A DNA stretch of 15,304 bases from RHKX01 sp964641695 (GTDB taxonomy: Bacteria; Actinomycetota; Thermoleophilia; Solirubrobacterales; 70-9): the NCBI GenBank assembly GCA_964641695.1, contig CAZXKG010000062.1, forward strand, positions 1 to 15,304, written 5' to 3'. The first letter of the stretch is position 1, and each line of letters opens with the position of its first letter. The translations under genes were made by a program, and so were the position numbers. Positions 6,336-13,944 of the stretch are shown one piece after another. The notes below the pieces were generated by a model, which was not told where the DNA came from, did no database searches, and was given only the letters and a program-made list of their open reading frames with translations.

Positions 6336-6866
6336 TCAGGGCACCACCTTACGTTGATAGCGCTCGTAGAACTCGTGATGACGCCTTCTGATCGCCTCTG
6401 GATCGCTGACGTCCAGCGCGTGGATCACCAGCACCCCACGCTCCTCGTCGATGTCCAGCACCACCTCCCCGGGTGAGATCGTCGAGATGAAGGCCCAGGT
6501 CGCAACCCCCTCCTCGGAGATGCCCTTGAGCTCGATCTCGACGATCCCGTCGTGCTCGACCTCCCGCAAACCGAGCGAGTACTTGGACACATCCCAGGTG
6601 CCGCGGGTGATCTCGATCGCCGTCGCCAAGAACAACCGCGGCGACGCCAGCAGCGCTCGACGCAGGGGCGGTCGCTGGGAGACGTCGGCGCCGTCGGATC
6701 CGATCGTCCCCCCGCGCTCCACCCGGCGGCGCCAGCCGAGCTCCATCGAGGCCGCCAGCAACAAGCCGATCGCGATGTCACCCCACGCGAGCGAGCCGAG
6801 CGTCAGCAGGTAGATCAGCAGCAGCACCGCCACCGCGAGCAGCCTGCCTGCGAACATGGCGCTCAT
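6336..6866 (-). CDS. mnhE: Mrp/Mnh cation:proton antiporter subunit E
   Basis: This is a 176-residue protein. Two closely spaced N-terminal hydrophobic helices (about 5-42) are followed by a cytosolic domain. That domain carries the MnhE pattern S-P-G-E-V-V-L-D-I-D-E-E-R-G-V-L-V-I-H-A-L-D-V (from about 130). The open frame reaches well upstream, but ATG at 6866 overlaps the mnhD stop as ATGA and gives a standard length, so the upstream part is antisense-like noise. The C-terminus ends in a basic K-V-V-P tail. In Mrp complexes MrpE helps assembly and stability of the large subunits. Confidence 0.93.
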   Translation of the reverse strand: MSAMFAGRLLAVAVLLLIYLLTLGSLAWGDIAIGLLLAASMELGWRRRVERGGTIGSDGADVSQRPPLRRALLASPRLFLATAIEITRGTWDVSKYSLGLREVEHDGIVEIELKGISEEGVATWAFISTISPGEVVLDIDEERGVLVIHALDVSDPEAIRRRHHEFYERYQRKVVP

Positions 6867-8251
6867 CGGCTGCTCCCCGCCAGCGCGGCAGCGGCATCGG
6901 AGCTCAACGACAGCAGCGGCTCCGGCCAGATCCCCAGCGCGAGCACGACGAGCGCCAGCACGACGCTGACGACGCGCACTCCAGGCCGGCTCGCGGCAGG
7001 CGCGTCCTCGTCCTCGTCCGGCTGCCGCCAGAACTCGTGCTGGTAGAGCTGGAAGACGTAGACGAACGCGAGCGCTCCCCCCGCGAACAGCAGGACGACG
7101 AGCGCGAGGCTCCCCTCGTCGACCGCGGTCCGGAAGAGCTCCAGCTTGCCGAGGAACCCGGCCGCCGGCGGGATGCCCGCAAGCGACAGGGCTCCGACCG
7201 CGAACGCGGCCGCGACGAGCGCGCCGCGGAGGCCGCCGGAGAGGAACAGCAACGCCTTGGAGAGGGCGTTGAGGACGGCGTAGAGAACGGCCGCCGCCAA
7301 GCCGATAGGTCCGCCGACGCCGAGCGCGATCAGCACGTAGCCCGCCTGACCGATCGCGGAGTACGCCAGCATCTCCGAGGGATCCCGCCGGCTGATCGCC
7401 AGCAGCGCTCCGTAGATCACCGACATGCACCCGATCACGATCAGAACCGTCGAGCCGAACGCCAGCTCCTCCGGCAGCAGGCCGGCGCCGAAGCGGAGCA
7501 GGCCGTAGGCGCCGATGTTGGCCAGGGCACCGGCGAGGATCGCGGCGATCGCGGGCTGCGTTCCGACGTAGACGGTGGGCAGCCAGAAGTGGAACGGGAA
7601 CAGACCGAGCTTCGTCCCGAACGCGACGAAGAAGGTGACCGCGATCAGGATCGCGGCGTTGGGCTCGACCGTCGCCATCCGCGCCGCTATGTCGTCCATC
7701 GCCAGGGTTCCGGTGACGTGGTAGGTCGCCGCGACGGCGATCAGGAACAAGAACGAGCCGAGCAGGTTGACGACGGCGAAGATCAACGCCGAGCCGAGCT
7801 GGCGAAGCCCGTCCCCGTAGGTGGTCAGCACGTACGCGGCGATCATCGCCAGCTCGAAGAAGACGTAGAAGCTGAAGATGTCCCCGGTCAGGAAGAGACC
7901 CGTCAGTCCCGTCGTCAGCATCAGGACCAGGGCCGGGAAGATGCGTGATCTGACCCCTTCGAGCACCTCGTGCACGAGCGCCGCGAGGACGACGAACGAC
8001 GAGAGCAACGCGAACGTGACCCCGAGCGGGTCGGCGTCGAGGACGATCCCGACGCCACCCGTCCAGCCACCCGTGACGATCCGCTCGGAGCCGTCGGGCA
8101 GCACGCCGACGGCGAGGACGACCAGCGCGATCATGTTGCCGACCATGGCCGCCACGGCGACCCAGCCGACGAGACGGCGGCGGCCATCGGCGAGCAGCAG
8201 GACGACGCCCACCGCCCAGGGGATCAGCAGCGCGAGCGAGAGCGCGATCAC
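6863..8251 (-). CDS. mnhD: Mrp/Mnh cation:proton antiporter subunit D
   Basis: This is a 462-residue, roughly 14-helix protein of the NuoM/NuoN-like proton-translocating family. The conserved helix-5 glutamate is Glu133 in Y-V-F-F-E-L-A-M, and the helix-7 lysine is Lys214 in F-G-T-K-L-G-L-F-P-F-H-F-W-L-P. A further lysine lies in L-S-K-A-L-L-F-L. These form the ion path in the family. After that third segment the usual loop of about 20 residues (often R-x-G-x-x-D-L-x-x-L-x-G-L) is missing: the sequence goes from F-L-S-G-G-L-R-G straight to the A-L-S-L-A-G-I-P-P helix. Start and stop both overlap neighbours as ATGA. Confidence 0.95.
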   Translation of the reverse strand: MIALSLALLIPWAVGVVLLLADGRRRLVGWVAVAAMVGNMIALVVLAVGVLPDGSERIVTGGWTGGVGIVLDADPLGVTFALLSSFVVLAALVHEVLEGVRSRIFPALVLMLTTGLTGLFLTGDIFSFYVFFELAMIAAYVLTTYGDGLRQLGSALIFAVVNLLGSFLFLIAVAATYHVTGTLAMDDIAARMATVEPNAAILIAVTFFVAFGTKLGLFPFHFWLPTVYVGTQPAIAAILAGALANIGAYGLLRFGAGLLPEELAFGSTVLIVIGCMSVIYGALLAISRRDPSEMLAYSAIGQAGYVLIALGVGGPIGLAAAVLYAVLNALSKALLFLSGGLRGALVAAAFAVGALSLAGIPPAAGFLGKLELFRTAVDEGSLALVVLLFAGGALAFVYVFQLYQHEFWRQPDEDEDAPAASRPGVRVVSVVLALVVLALGIWPEPLLSLSSDAAAALAGSSR

Positions 8252-8658
8252 CGCTCGTCCGCCGCCTCGTCGGGATCCAGCTGCTCGTGCATCGCCTCCA
8301 GCGAGCGCTCCACCTCGACCGTCTGCTCCGCTTCCTCCCGTGCCAACTCCGCGACCCTGAGGGACCTCAAGCTACTGCGCACGCGGGCGACGATCGCCAG
8401 CAGCAGAGCGGTCACGGCCAGGCCGATCACGATCGCGGTCAGCGCCATCGCCTGAACGAGCGGGTCACTCGGCTGCTTGTCGGCAAGCGGCATGATCGGC
8501 GCCTCCCCGCGGGTCAGGCCGGAGGCGATGACGACCAGCACCGTCGACTGCGAGATCAGCACCATCCCGGCGACGACCCGAACGAGGTCGTTCTTCAGGA
8601 CCAGGAAGGCGCCGGCGCCGAAGATCACCGCGACGGCGATCGCGAAGATGAGGGTCAT
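8248..8658 (-). CDS. mnhC: Mrp/Mnh cation:proton antiporter subunit C
   Basis: This is a 136-residue, NuoK-like subunit with three helices (about 2-21, 26-47 and 70-92). D-P-L-V-Q-A-M-A-L-T-A-I-V-I-G-L-A (65-81) is the MnhC signature. After the last helix there is a charged, probably helical cytosolic tail of about 40 residues rich in Glu and Arg, longer than the family minimum. In helix 2 the frequent N-x-x-N-L pattern is replaced by S-Q-S-T-V-L-V. Both ends overlap neighbours as ATGA, which suggests coupled translation with mnhB and mnhD. Confidence 0.94.
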   Translation of the reverse strand: MTLIFAIAVAVIFGAGAFLVLKNDLVRVVAGMVLISQSTVLVVIASGLTRGEAPIMPLADKQPSDPLVQAMALTAIVIGLAVTALLLAIVARVRSSLRSLRVAELAREEAEQTVEVERSLEAMHEQLDPDEAADER

Positions 8659-9107
8659 CGCGCCCCTCCGCTTCCATCGATGTCCTCCGAGGGCTGTGCG
8701 AGATGGTGGATCAACGCGATCAGCGCTCCGGCGACGAGCATGAAGACGCCGACGTCGAAGACCATCGGCGTGATCAGCTCGAGCGTGCCGATGTGGACGA
8801 CGTCCTCACCCGGGGCGGGGAGGTGACTGAAGAGCGCTTTGCCGCTCAAGATCGGGAAGAAGCCCGATGCCAGCGCGATCAGGATCCCGCCGATCGCGAC
8901 CCGCGGCGCATGGCGCAGCAGCGGGATCTCCGCCTCCGTCTGCTCAGCGCCGAGGGCGAGGTACTGGACGGCGGTCGCGAGCGCCACGACGACTCCGGCG
9001 CTGAACCCGTCGCCGACGCCGACGTAACCCTTCACCAGCAGGGCGGCGGCGACCATCAACGCAGGAGCCATCAGCAGACGCGCGACCGCCTCGGAGAGGA
9101 TGCTCAC
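8655..9107 (-). CDS. mnhB: Mrp/Mnh cation:proton antiporter subunit B
   Basis: This is a 150-residue protein with four helices. The conserved G-Y-V-G-V-G-D-G-F-S-A-G-V-V-V-A-L-A (28-45) is a variant of the usual G-H-x-x-P-G-G-G-F block, with the His and Pro lost. The C-terminal G-T-L-E-L-I-T-P-M-V-F-D-V-G-V-F-M-L-V-A-G (107-127) is fully typical. Translation starts at GTG (9107), overlapping the mnhA stop as GTGA. The product acts in the membrane next to the C-terminal part of MnhA. Confidence 0.93.
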   Translation of the reverse strand: MSILSEAVARLLMAPALMVAAALLVKGYVGVGDGFSAGVVVALATAVQYLALGAEQTEAEIPLLRHAPRVAIGGILIALASGFFPILSGKALFSHLPAPGEDVVHIGTLELITPMVFDVGVFMLVAGALIALIHHLAQPSEDIDGSGGAR

Positions 9108-11425
9108 CAGGTCCTCCCCCGCCGCAGGAGCGCGATCACGCCGAAGATCGCGACCAGGATCACGGTGATCTCGACCAGCGTGTCGAGGCCGCGGAAGTCG
9201 GCGAGGATGACCGTGACCGCGTCGAGGCCGTGAGCCTCGGGAGTGAGTCGGATCTGCTCGCTGAAGACGCGGTCGACCGCTGCCGGACGGGAGAGCGACG
9301 CCCAGACCACGAGGAACGAGGCGGCGGCGGCGATCAGCCCGATCAAGGGATCACGCCAGCGCCGACCTCTGATGAAGCGACGTCCCGATCTGGCCGTCCC
9401 ACCCCTGAGCTCGATCCTGGACGGCCTCTCGCCCCGCGGGGCGTAGGCGACGATCGCCAGGAAGACGAGCGTGATGACCGTCTCCACGAGCACGGCGACG
9501 AGCGCGACATCCGGCGCCCCCAGCAGCGCGTAGACGGTTGCGAGCCCCAACCCGACGACGGCGAGCGAGAGCACCATCGCGACGTGCTTGCGGGCGTTCG
9601 TCACGACCAGGGCCGAGACTGCGACCAGCGCGAGCACCACGATCACCAGGAGATCGCTCCCGCTGACAGAGCCGACGTTGAACGCGTTGTCCGTGGGCGT
9701 CGCGGCGAAGCCGAACGCGACCAGCAGCCCACCGGGAAGGAGCACCGCGACGACGCGGCCGCGCACGTCGCGCACCTCGATGCGATGCATGACGTCGGAG
9801 GCGCGGTTGAGGCCGGCGAGCCCGAGCTCGTAGAGGCGGCTGGGGCCGAAGCGGTCGCCGGCGTCGGACAGGGCCTGGGCGGCCGGCTCCCAGAGGCGCG
9901 GCGTCAGCAGGATCGACCACCCGAGCGCCCATGCTCCAAGCGCCATGAGGTTCTCGGTTCGGGAGTCGAGGTGATAGCCGGCGGCGACGTCGACCGCCTG
10001 GCCCAGCGTCGCGGCGGCGGCATCTCCGGCCAGCTCCGTGAACGGCGCGACCAGCACGCCGCCGAGCAGCGCCAGCAGGCCCAGCACCGCGATCGGCGCG
10101 ACCAGCAGCCTCGGCAGCCGGCCGATCCTCTCTGTCTTCATCCGCCCGAGGAAGAGCTCGCTCCAGAAGCGCCAGATGTAGGCGAAGGTCAGCCCGGCGG
10201 CGAGGACGGACATGATCCCGAGCAAGGTCGAGCGCTCCGCGGTCGCGTGGAAGAACAGCTCGTCCTTGAAGAAGCCGATCGTCAGCGGCAGGGCGCTGAG
10301 GGTCGCGGCGGCGACGGCTCCCCAGACCGCGAGCCCCGGCAGCTCCCTCCAAAGCCCGCCGACCCTTGAGAGCCTGCGCTCGTTCGTGGCGACCGTCACC
10401 GATCCCGCGGTCAGAAACAGCGCCGACTTCGCCAGCGCGTGGGCGATGACGTAGAAGGACGCCGCAATCACGCCCGACTCCCCGCCGAGGCCGTAGAGGA
10501 CGACGACGTACCCGTACTGCGAGATCGTCGAATGCGCGAGCACCTGTTTGAACCCGTCGCGGGTCAGCGCGAGCACGCCGCCGACCACGATCGACGCGAA
10601 CCCGACCACCACGAGGCCGTCGAGCACGACCTGCGAGCCCTCCATCAGCTGGTAGGTGCGACCGATCACGAGCACGCCCGCGGCGACCATCGCCGCCGAG
10701 TGCAGGTAGGCGGAGACGGGAGTCGGTGCCGCCATCGCGCGTGGAAGCCAGAAGTGAAGCGGCACCTGCGCCGACTTCGCCAGCGCGGCGACGGCGATCA
10801 GCGCAACCGCGACGGTGGTCGTGGTCGAGACCGTCCCCTCGGCAGCGCTCGCGCCGATCTCCCGCGCCAGATCGGGGATCGAGAAGGTGCCCTCCTCGAC
10901 GTAGAGGATCACCGCTCCGATCAGCATCGCGACGGCACCGATGCCCGTCACCAGGAGCGCCATCAGGGCGGCGAGACGTGGAGCGCGGTCCTGGCGGTCG
11001 AAGCCGATCAGGAAGTACGAGCAGACCGCCGTCAGGTCGAACAGGACGAACAGCAGGATCAGGTCCTGGGCGGTCGCCAGGCCGACCATCGAGACCATGA
11101 AGAGGCCCATCCAGGGCCAGAAGCGCCAGTGATCGCGAGCCGGCCGGTTGTGGAAGCGGAGGTGCAGGGGCAGGTACGCGGCGCCGTAGGCGAACACGAC
11201 CGCCCCGATGCCGGTGGCCAGCAACGCGTAGAGGACGCCCAGCCCGTCGAGGCTGAAGTGCAGGCGCAGGCCGAGCTCCGGGGCCCACGGGAGGTCGATC
11301 GAGCCGCCGCCGCTTCGCCACAGCACCGCGATCGCCACGAAGGCACCGAGAGCGAGGAAGGTCGTTGCCCAGGCGAGCGGATCGCGCGCCGAGACACGAG
11401 TTGGTGGGGTCGATGAGGCCGGCAA
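9104..11425 (-). CDS. mnhA: Mrp/Mnh cation:proton antiporter subunit A (NuoL-like with MbhD/MbhE C-terminal domains)
   Basis: This is a 773-residue large subunit. Residues about 55-440 are NuoL-like: helix-5 acidic position Asp130 in L-F-V-L-F-D-L-T-A-V, Lys217 in A-K-S-A-Q-V-P-L-H-F-W-L-P, Lys333 in A-L-A-K-S-A-L-F, and Lys388 in F-F-K-D-E-L. Residues about 590-662 form the DUF4040/MbhD-like part. Residues about 695-768 form the MbhE-like part, with D-F-R-G-L-D-T-L-V-E-I (743-753). Two oddities stand out. The helix-5 Glu is Asp here. Only one hydrophobic helix precedes the P-W-A-P-E-L-G-L block, where the family usually has two. The start is an inferred TTG at 11425, because no ATG or GTG lies between the preceding in-frame stop (11489) and the first helix. 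The true start may differ. Confidence 0.9.
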   Translation of the reverse strand: MPASSTPPTRVSARDPLAWATTFLALGAFVAIAVLWRSGGGSIDLPWAPELGLRLHFSLDGLGVLYALLATGIGAVVFAYGAAYLPLHLRFHNRPARDHWRFWPWMGLFMVSMVGLATAQDLILLFVLFDLTAVCSYFLIGFDRQDRAPRLAALMALLVTGIGAVAMLIGAVILYVEEGTFSIPDLAREIGASAAEGTVSTTTTVAVALIAVAALAKSAQVPLHFWLPRAMAAPTPVSAYLHSAAMVAAGVLVIGRTYQLMEGSQVVLDGLVVVGFASIVVGGVLALTRDGFKQVLAHSTISQYGYVVVLYGLGGESGVIAASFYVIAHALAKSALFLTAGSVTVATNERRLSRVGGLWRELPGLAVWGAVAAATLSALPLTIGFFKDELFFHATAERSTLLGIMSVLAAGLTFAYIWRFWSELFLGRMKTERIGRLPRLLVAPIAVLGLLALLGGVLVAPFTELAGDAAAATLGQAVDVAAGYHLDSRTENLMALGAWALGWSILLTPRLWEPAAQALSDAGDRFGPSRLYELGLAGLNRASDVMHRIEVRDVRGRVVAVLLPGGLLVAFGFAATPTDNAFNVGSVSGSDLLVIVVLALVAVSALVVTNARKHVAMVLSLAVVGLGLATVYALLGAPDVALVAVLVETVITLVFLAIVAYAPRGERPSRIELRGGTARSGRRFIRGRRWRDPLIGLIAAAASFLVVWASLSRPAAVDRVFSEQIRLTPEAHGLDAVTVILADFRGLDTLVEITVILVAIFGVIALLRRGRTW

Positions 11426-11470
11426 CGCCCAAGAGAACTTACCCAGTGGGCTGAAGGCGGGGCTCGACGA

Positions 11471-11518
11471 AACGCACGGGACGAACGCTCACCCTGGTGC
11501 GAGCTCGTCCCGTACGTT
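11471..11518. promoter_or_regulatory. Long imperfect hairpin between mug and mnhA
   Basis: AACGCACGGGACGAACGCTC (11471-11490) is mirrored by GAGCTCGTCCCGTACGTT (11501-11518). There is one mismatch (a G-U wobble in one RNA orientation) and a 2-nt bulge, around a 10-nt loop, giving about 18 paired positions. It lies in the 163-bp gap between the mug stop and the mnhA start, both on the minus strand. It could end mug transcripts or act in the mnh leader. No T-run follows on either side, so a classical intrinsic terminator is not supported. Confidence 0.6.
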
Positions 11519-11588
11519 CAAGACTCGTGGTCAGACGGCGCGACGGGCCCGACGCGGATCGACCGGGAGAAGGTCGAGTACGCGCTCG

Positions 11589-12176
11589 TCAGCCGGGGAT
11601 GACACCTGCCTCGGCCGCCGCTGCCGCGTAGGCGGCGGCGAGGGTGGCAACCGTCTCGTGCGCGTTGAGCCCGCTGGGGTTGGGGGCGACCCAGAGGGCG
11701 GCGCCCGACCAGCGGGACGCGCTGTCCAAGGTGTCCGGCTGCCTGCCGAGAACGGCCACGCGCTCGTCGAAGGCGTCGCGATAGGCGGTGATCCCGGCGA
11801 CCGCCACGACGGCGGGACGATGCTCGGCGACGAACCTCAGGAGCCGCTCGCCGCCCGTGCGCAGATCCTCGCGCGAGAGCTCGCTTGCCCGCGCCGTAGC
11901 GCTCGGCACGAGGTTGGTGATCCCGACGCCGCGAGCGACGAGGTACGCACGGTCGGCGTCGGTCATGCCGGCGACCCGATCGATCTCGTAGTCGGTGATC
12001 CCGGCGACGGCGAGCGCCTGGTAGAAGCGGTTGGTCGGGTGGGCGAAGTGGGTCTGCACCGCCGCCGTCCAGAGACCGGGGTTGATGCCGACGAAGAGCA
12101 GCTTCAATCCCGGGCCGACGAGGTCGTCGACCTCCTGACCACGGAACTCCTCCAGCTCAGCCTGCGTGAATCGCAT
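11589..12176 (-). CDS. mug: Mismatch-specific uracil-DNA glycosylase (Mug/TDG family)
   Basis: This is a 195-residue enzyme that removes uracil or thymine mispaired with guanine to start base-excision repair. Motif 1 is G-I-N-P-G-L (30-35), with Asn32 at the position of the catalytic water-holding Asn18 of E. coli Mug. F-A-H-P-T-N-R-F-Y (44-52) forms the pocket. Motif 2 is P-N-P-S-G-L-N-A-H (165-173), the helix-intercalating loop, in its N-A-H rather than S-R version. ATG at 12176 has AGGA seven bases upstream and gives a family-size protein; an upstream extension in the frame looks non-coding. It is 58 bp downstream of the TetR gene and could be cotranscribed. Nothing ties DNA repair to its neighbours. 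Confidence 0.93.
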   Translation of the reverse strand: MRFTQAELEEFRGQEVDDLVGPGLKLLFVGINPGLWTAAVQTHFAHPTNRFYQALAVAGITDYEIDRVAGMTDADRAYLVARGVGITNLVPSATARASELSREDLRTGGERLLRFVAEHRPAVVAVAGITAYRDAFDERVAVLGRQPDTLDSASRWSGAALWVAPNPSGLNAHETVATLAAAYAAAAAEAGVIPG

Positions 12177-12234
12177 ATCGCGATCCTGCCCGAGCGACCG
12201 GCGCATGCCCGTTCGGCACGCCTGCCGAGCTACT

Positions 12235-12918
12235 TCACGCGTCGTTCTCCGCGCCGGCCCCACGGACTGGGACCGCTGGGTGACCGGATGCGCTTGACGC
12301 GCCGATCGCGCCCCGCTCGCGCCGGGCGGGCCGCCCACCGAACGCCGCCTTGACGATCTCCTTGGCGGGAGCGGCGAGGTCGACGATCGACTCGTCGTTG
12401 TGGACGGCGCGGACGACCATGCCGTCGATGCCGGAGACGATCATCACGGCCTTCTCGATCGAGAGCTGCTCCACGCCGCCTTCGCGCATCGCCGGAGTTC
12501 CGCTGAGCCGGACGACCAGCTCGGCGAACCGCTCGATGCCCGCGGTGCGGATCTCGAGCCAGCGGGCGCCGAGCGTCGGCAGCTCGCTCGAGAAGGCGAT
12601 CGCCATCTTCGGGTCGGCGGCGAGCATGCCGACGTAGGCGTCGACCGCCTGCTCGACCTGTCGATCCCACGGCGCATCCGGGTCGATGGCGGCCTCGATC
12701 AGATCCATGGAGCTCTCACGGAGCCGCTCGGCCAGCTCGAGGAAACACGAGTCCTTGTCCTCGAAGCACTCGTAGAAGGTCCGACGCGAGGTCCGCGCGT
12801 GGGCAACGATGTCGCTGATCTGGGTGCCGATCAGCCCCTTCTCGCGGATCGACGCCGCCAGCCCCTCGAGCAACCGGCTGCGGTGGTCGTCCCCGAAGTT
12901 GAGCTCGATCAGGTTCAC
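12235..12918 (-). CDS. TetR-family transcriptional regulator
   Basis: This is a 227-residue protein. The N-terminal helix-turn-helix is at about residues 28-55: G-T-Q-I-S-D-I-V-A-H-A-R-T-S-R-R-T-F-Y-E-C-F-E-D-K-D, with the F-Y-x-x-F-x-x-K-x motif typical of TetR. The ligand-binding domain follows to about residue 195, and a Gly/Ala/Ser tail of about 30 residues seems disordered. Translation starts at GTG (12918), 11 bp after the SDR stop, so the two are almost surely one transcript. The two identical-core palindromes in the SDR-P450 gap are the obvious binding sites, making it a repressor of the SDR gene, of itself and of the P450. The effector is probably the substrate or product of those enzymes (inference). 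Confidence 0.92.
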   Translation of the reverse strand: MNLIELNFGDDHRSRLLEGLAASIREKGLIGTQISDIVAHARTSRRTFYECFEDKDSCFLELAERLRESSMDLIEAAIDPDAPWDRQVEQAVDAYVGMLAADPKMAIAFSSELPTLGARWLEIRTAGIERFAELVVRLSGTPAMREGGVEQLSIEKAVMIVSGIDGMVVRAVHNDESIVDLAAPAKEIVKAAFGGRPARRERGAIGASSASGHPAVPVRGAGAENDA

Positions 12919-12929
12919 GCGGGCATGCT

Positions 12930-13781
12930 TCAGCTGCCCCGCCGGCTACGGCTCGCGAGCCGCTCGAGCTTGTCGAGAACCGTGAAGTAATGGGTCGGGG
13001 TCACGCGGGTCAGGATGTCGAAGAAGTAGGCGTCGGGGCCGACGAGGATCCGCGCCTTGCCGGCGTCGACGCCGGCGTGGATGATCTTCGCGGCGCGCTC
13101 GGGCGACGTCCGGGCGAGCGCGTCGAACTCGTCGGCGAGCTCGTCCTTGCTCCGCCCGAGTCCACGCGGATCGCTGTGGATGCGGGCGTTGCGGGCGATG
13201 TTGGTCTTGATTCCGCCCGGATGAACCGTGATCGCGCGGACGCCGGTGCCCTTGAGCTCGTGGCGCAGCGACTCGGTGTAGCCGCGGACGGCGAACTTGG
13301 AGGCGCAGTAGGCGCTCTGGCTCGGGATCCCGGCGAGGCCGAAGACGCTCGAGGTGTTGACGATCGCGCCCGAGTCCTGGCGGAGCAGGATCGGCAGGAA
13401 CGACCGCACCCCGTGGACGACGCCGTCGTAGTTGATCGCCTGCAGCCACTCGTCGTCCTCGATCGAGGACTCGGCGACCGTGGCGGCGACGGCGACGCCG
13501 GCGTTGTTGAAGACGGCCCCGATCGGCGCCGGCGCCCACTCGTCGACGGCGGCGGCAAAGCCGAACTGGCCCTGACGGTCGCGGACGTCGAGTGGGCGGA
13601 CGAGGGACTCGCCCTCGAGCATCGACGCGGTCTCCTCGAGCCCCCCCTCATCGGCGTCGACGATCGCGACCGGGCAGCCGGCGGCGGAGAGGCGGACGGC
13701 GAGGGCGCGGCCGATGCCCGAGGCGGCGCCGGTGATCACAGCGGTGCGTCCGGCCAGCGGCTCGATCGGTCGACGGGCCAT
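12930..13781 (-). CDS. Short-chain dehydrogenase/reductase (SDR), NAD(P)-dependent
   Basis: This is a 283-residue classical SDR. The cofactor motif T-G-A-A-S-G-I-G is at 17-24, and Asp42 at the end of strand 2 (V-A-I-V-D-A-D) suggests NAD(H) preference. N-N-A-G is at 92-95. The catalytic tetrad is Asn117, Ser144 or Ser145 (V-N-T-S-S), Tyr158 and Lys162 (Y-C-A-S-K). The C-terminus extends about 30 residues beyond a minimal SDR and ends in basic residues. The ATG at 13781 has a strong GGAGGA six bases upstream. The gene heads the SDR-TetR transcript and diverges from the P450. It probably oxidises or reduces an alcohol/ketone made or used by the P450; the substrate cannot be named. Confidence 0.93.
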   Translation of the reverse strand: MARRPIEPLAGRTAVITGAASGIGRALAVRLSAAGCPVAIVDADEGGLEETASMLEGESLVRPLDVRDRQGQFGFAAAVDEWAPAPIGAVFNNAGVAVAATVAESSIEDDEWLQAINYDGVVHGVRSFLPILLRQDSGAIVNTSSVFGLAGIPSQSAYCASKFAVRGYTESLRHELKGTGVRAITVHPGGIKTNIARNARIHSDPRGLGRSKDELADEFDALARTSPERAAKIIHAGVDAGKARILVGPDAYFFDILTRVTPTHYFTVLDKLERLASRSRRGS

Positions 13782-13818
13782 GGTGATTCCTCCGAGGGTG
13801 GTTGGGCGGTGGCAGGGC

Positions 13819-13824
13819 GTTATG
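13819..13824 (-). promoter_or_regulatory. Possible -10 box of the SDR-TetR promoter
   Basis: CATAAC on the minus strand lies about 37 bp before the SDR start codon. The left palindrome (13827-13850) begins two bases upstream of it, where it would cover the -35/-10 spacer. I found no convincing -35 hexamer. Confidence 0.35.
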
Positions 13825-13826
13825 GA

Positions 13827-13850
13827 CGCCGGTACTGCTCAGTACCGGCG
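13827..13850. promoter_or_regulatory. TetR-type operator, left copy
   Basis: A perfect inverted repeat has 11-bp arms (CGCCGGTACTG and CAGTACCGGCG) around a CT centre. Its 18-bp core, CGGTACTGCTCAGTACCG (13830-13847), differs from the right copy only in the two bases GC versus CG near the centre. It sits next to the SDR-side promoter. Length and symmetry fit a TetR dimer site; the cognate regulator is presumably the TetR protein encoded at 12235-12918. Confidence 0.82.
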
Positions 13851-13875
13851 CGCGGACACTACCAGCGGGAGCGGG

Positions 13876-13904
13876 TTGCACGGCGCGGTACTCGTCAGTA
13901 CCGT
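13876..13904 (+). promoter_or_regulatory. Possible P450 promoter spanning the right operator
   Basis: TTGCAC (13876-13881) and TACCGT (13899-13904) are 17 bp apart and would serve as weak -35 and -10 boxes for the P450 gene. The right palindrome fills the spacer and touches the -10, the usual layout for TetR repression. Each box matches consensus at only about half its positions. Confidence 0.35.
13886..13903. promoter_or_regulatory. TetR-type operator, right copy
   Basis: CGGTACTCGTCAGTACCG is an 18-bp site with 7-bp perfect arms and a 4-bp centre. It shares 16 of 18 bases with the left operator core, 56 bp away centre to centre. It lies 41 bp upstream of the P450 ATG. Confidence 0.82.
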
Positions 13905-13944
13905 TCGCGTCCTCCAGCCCGCAGTCAACGAGACGAGGAGCCCG

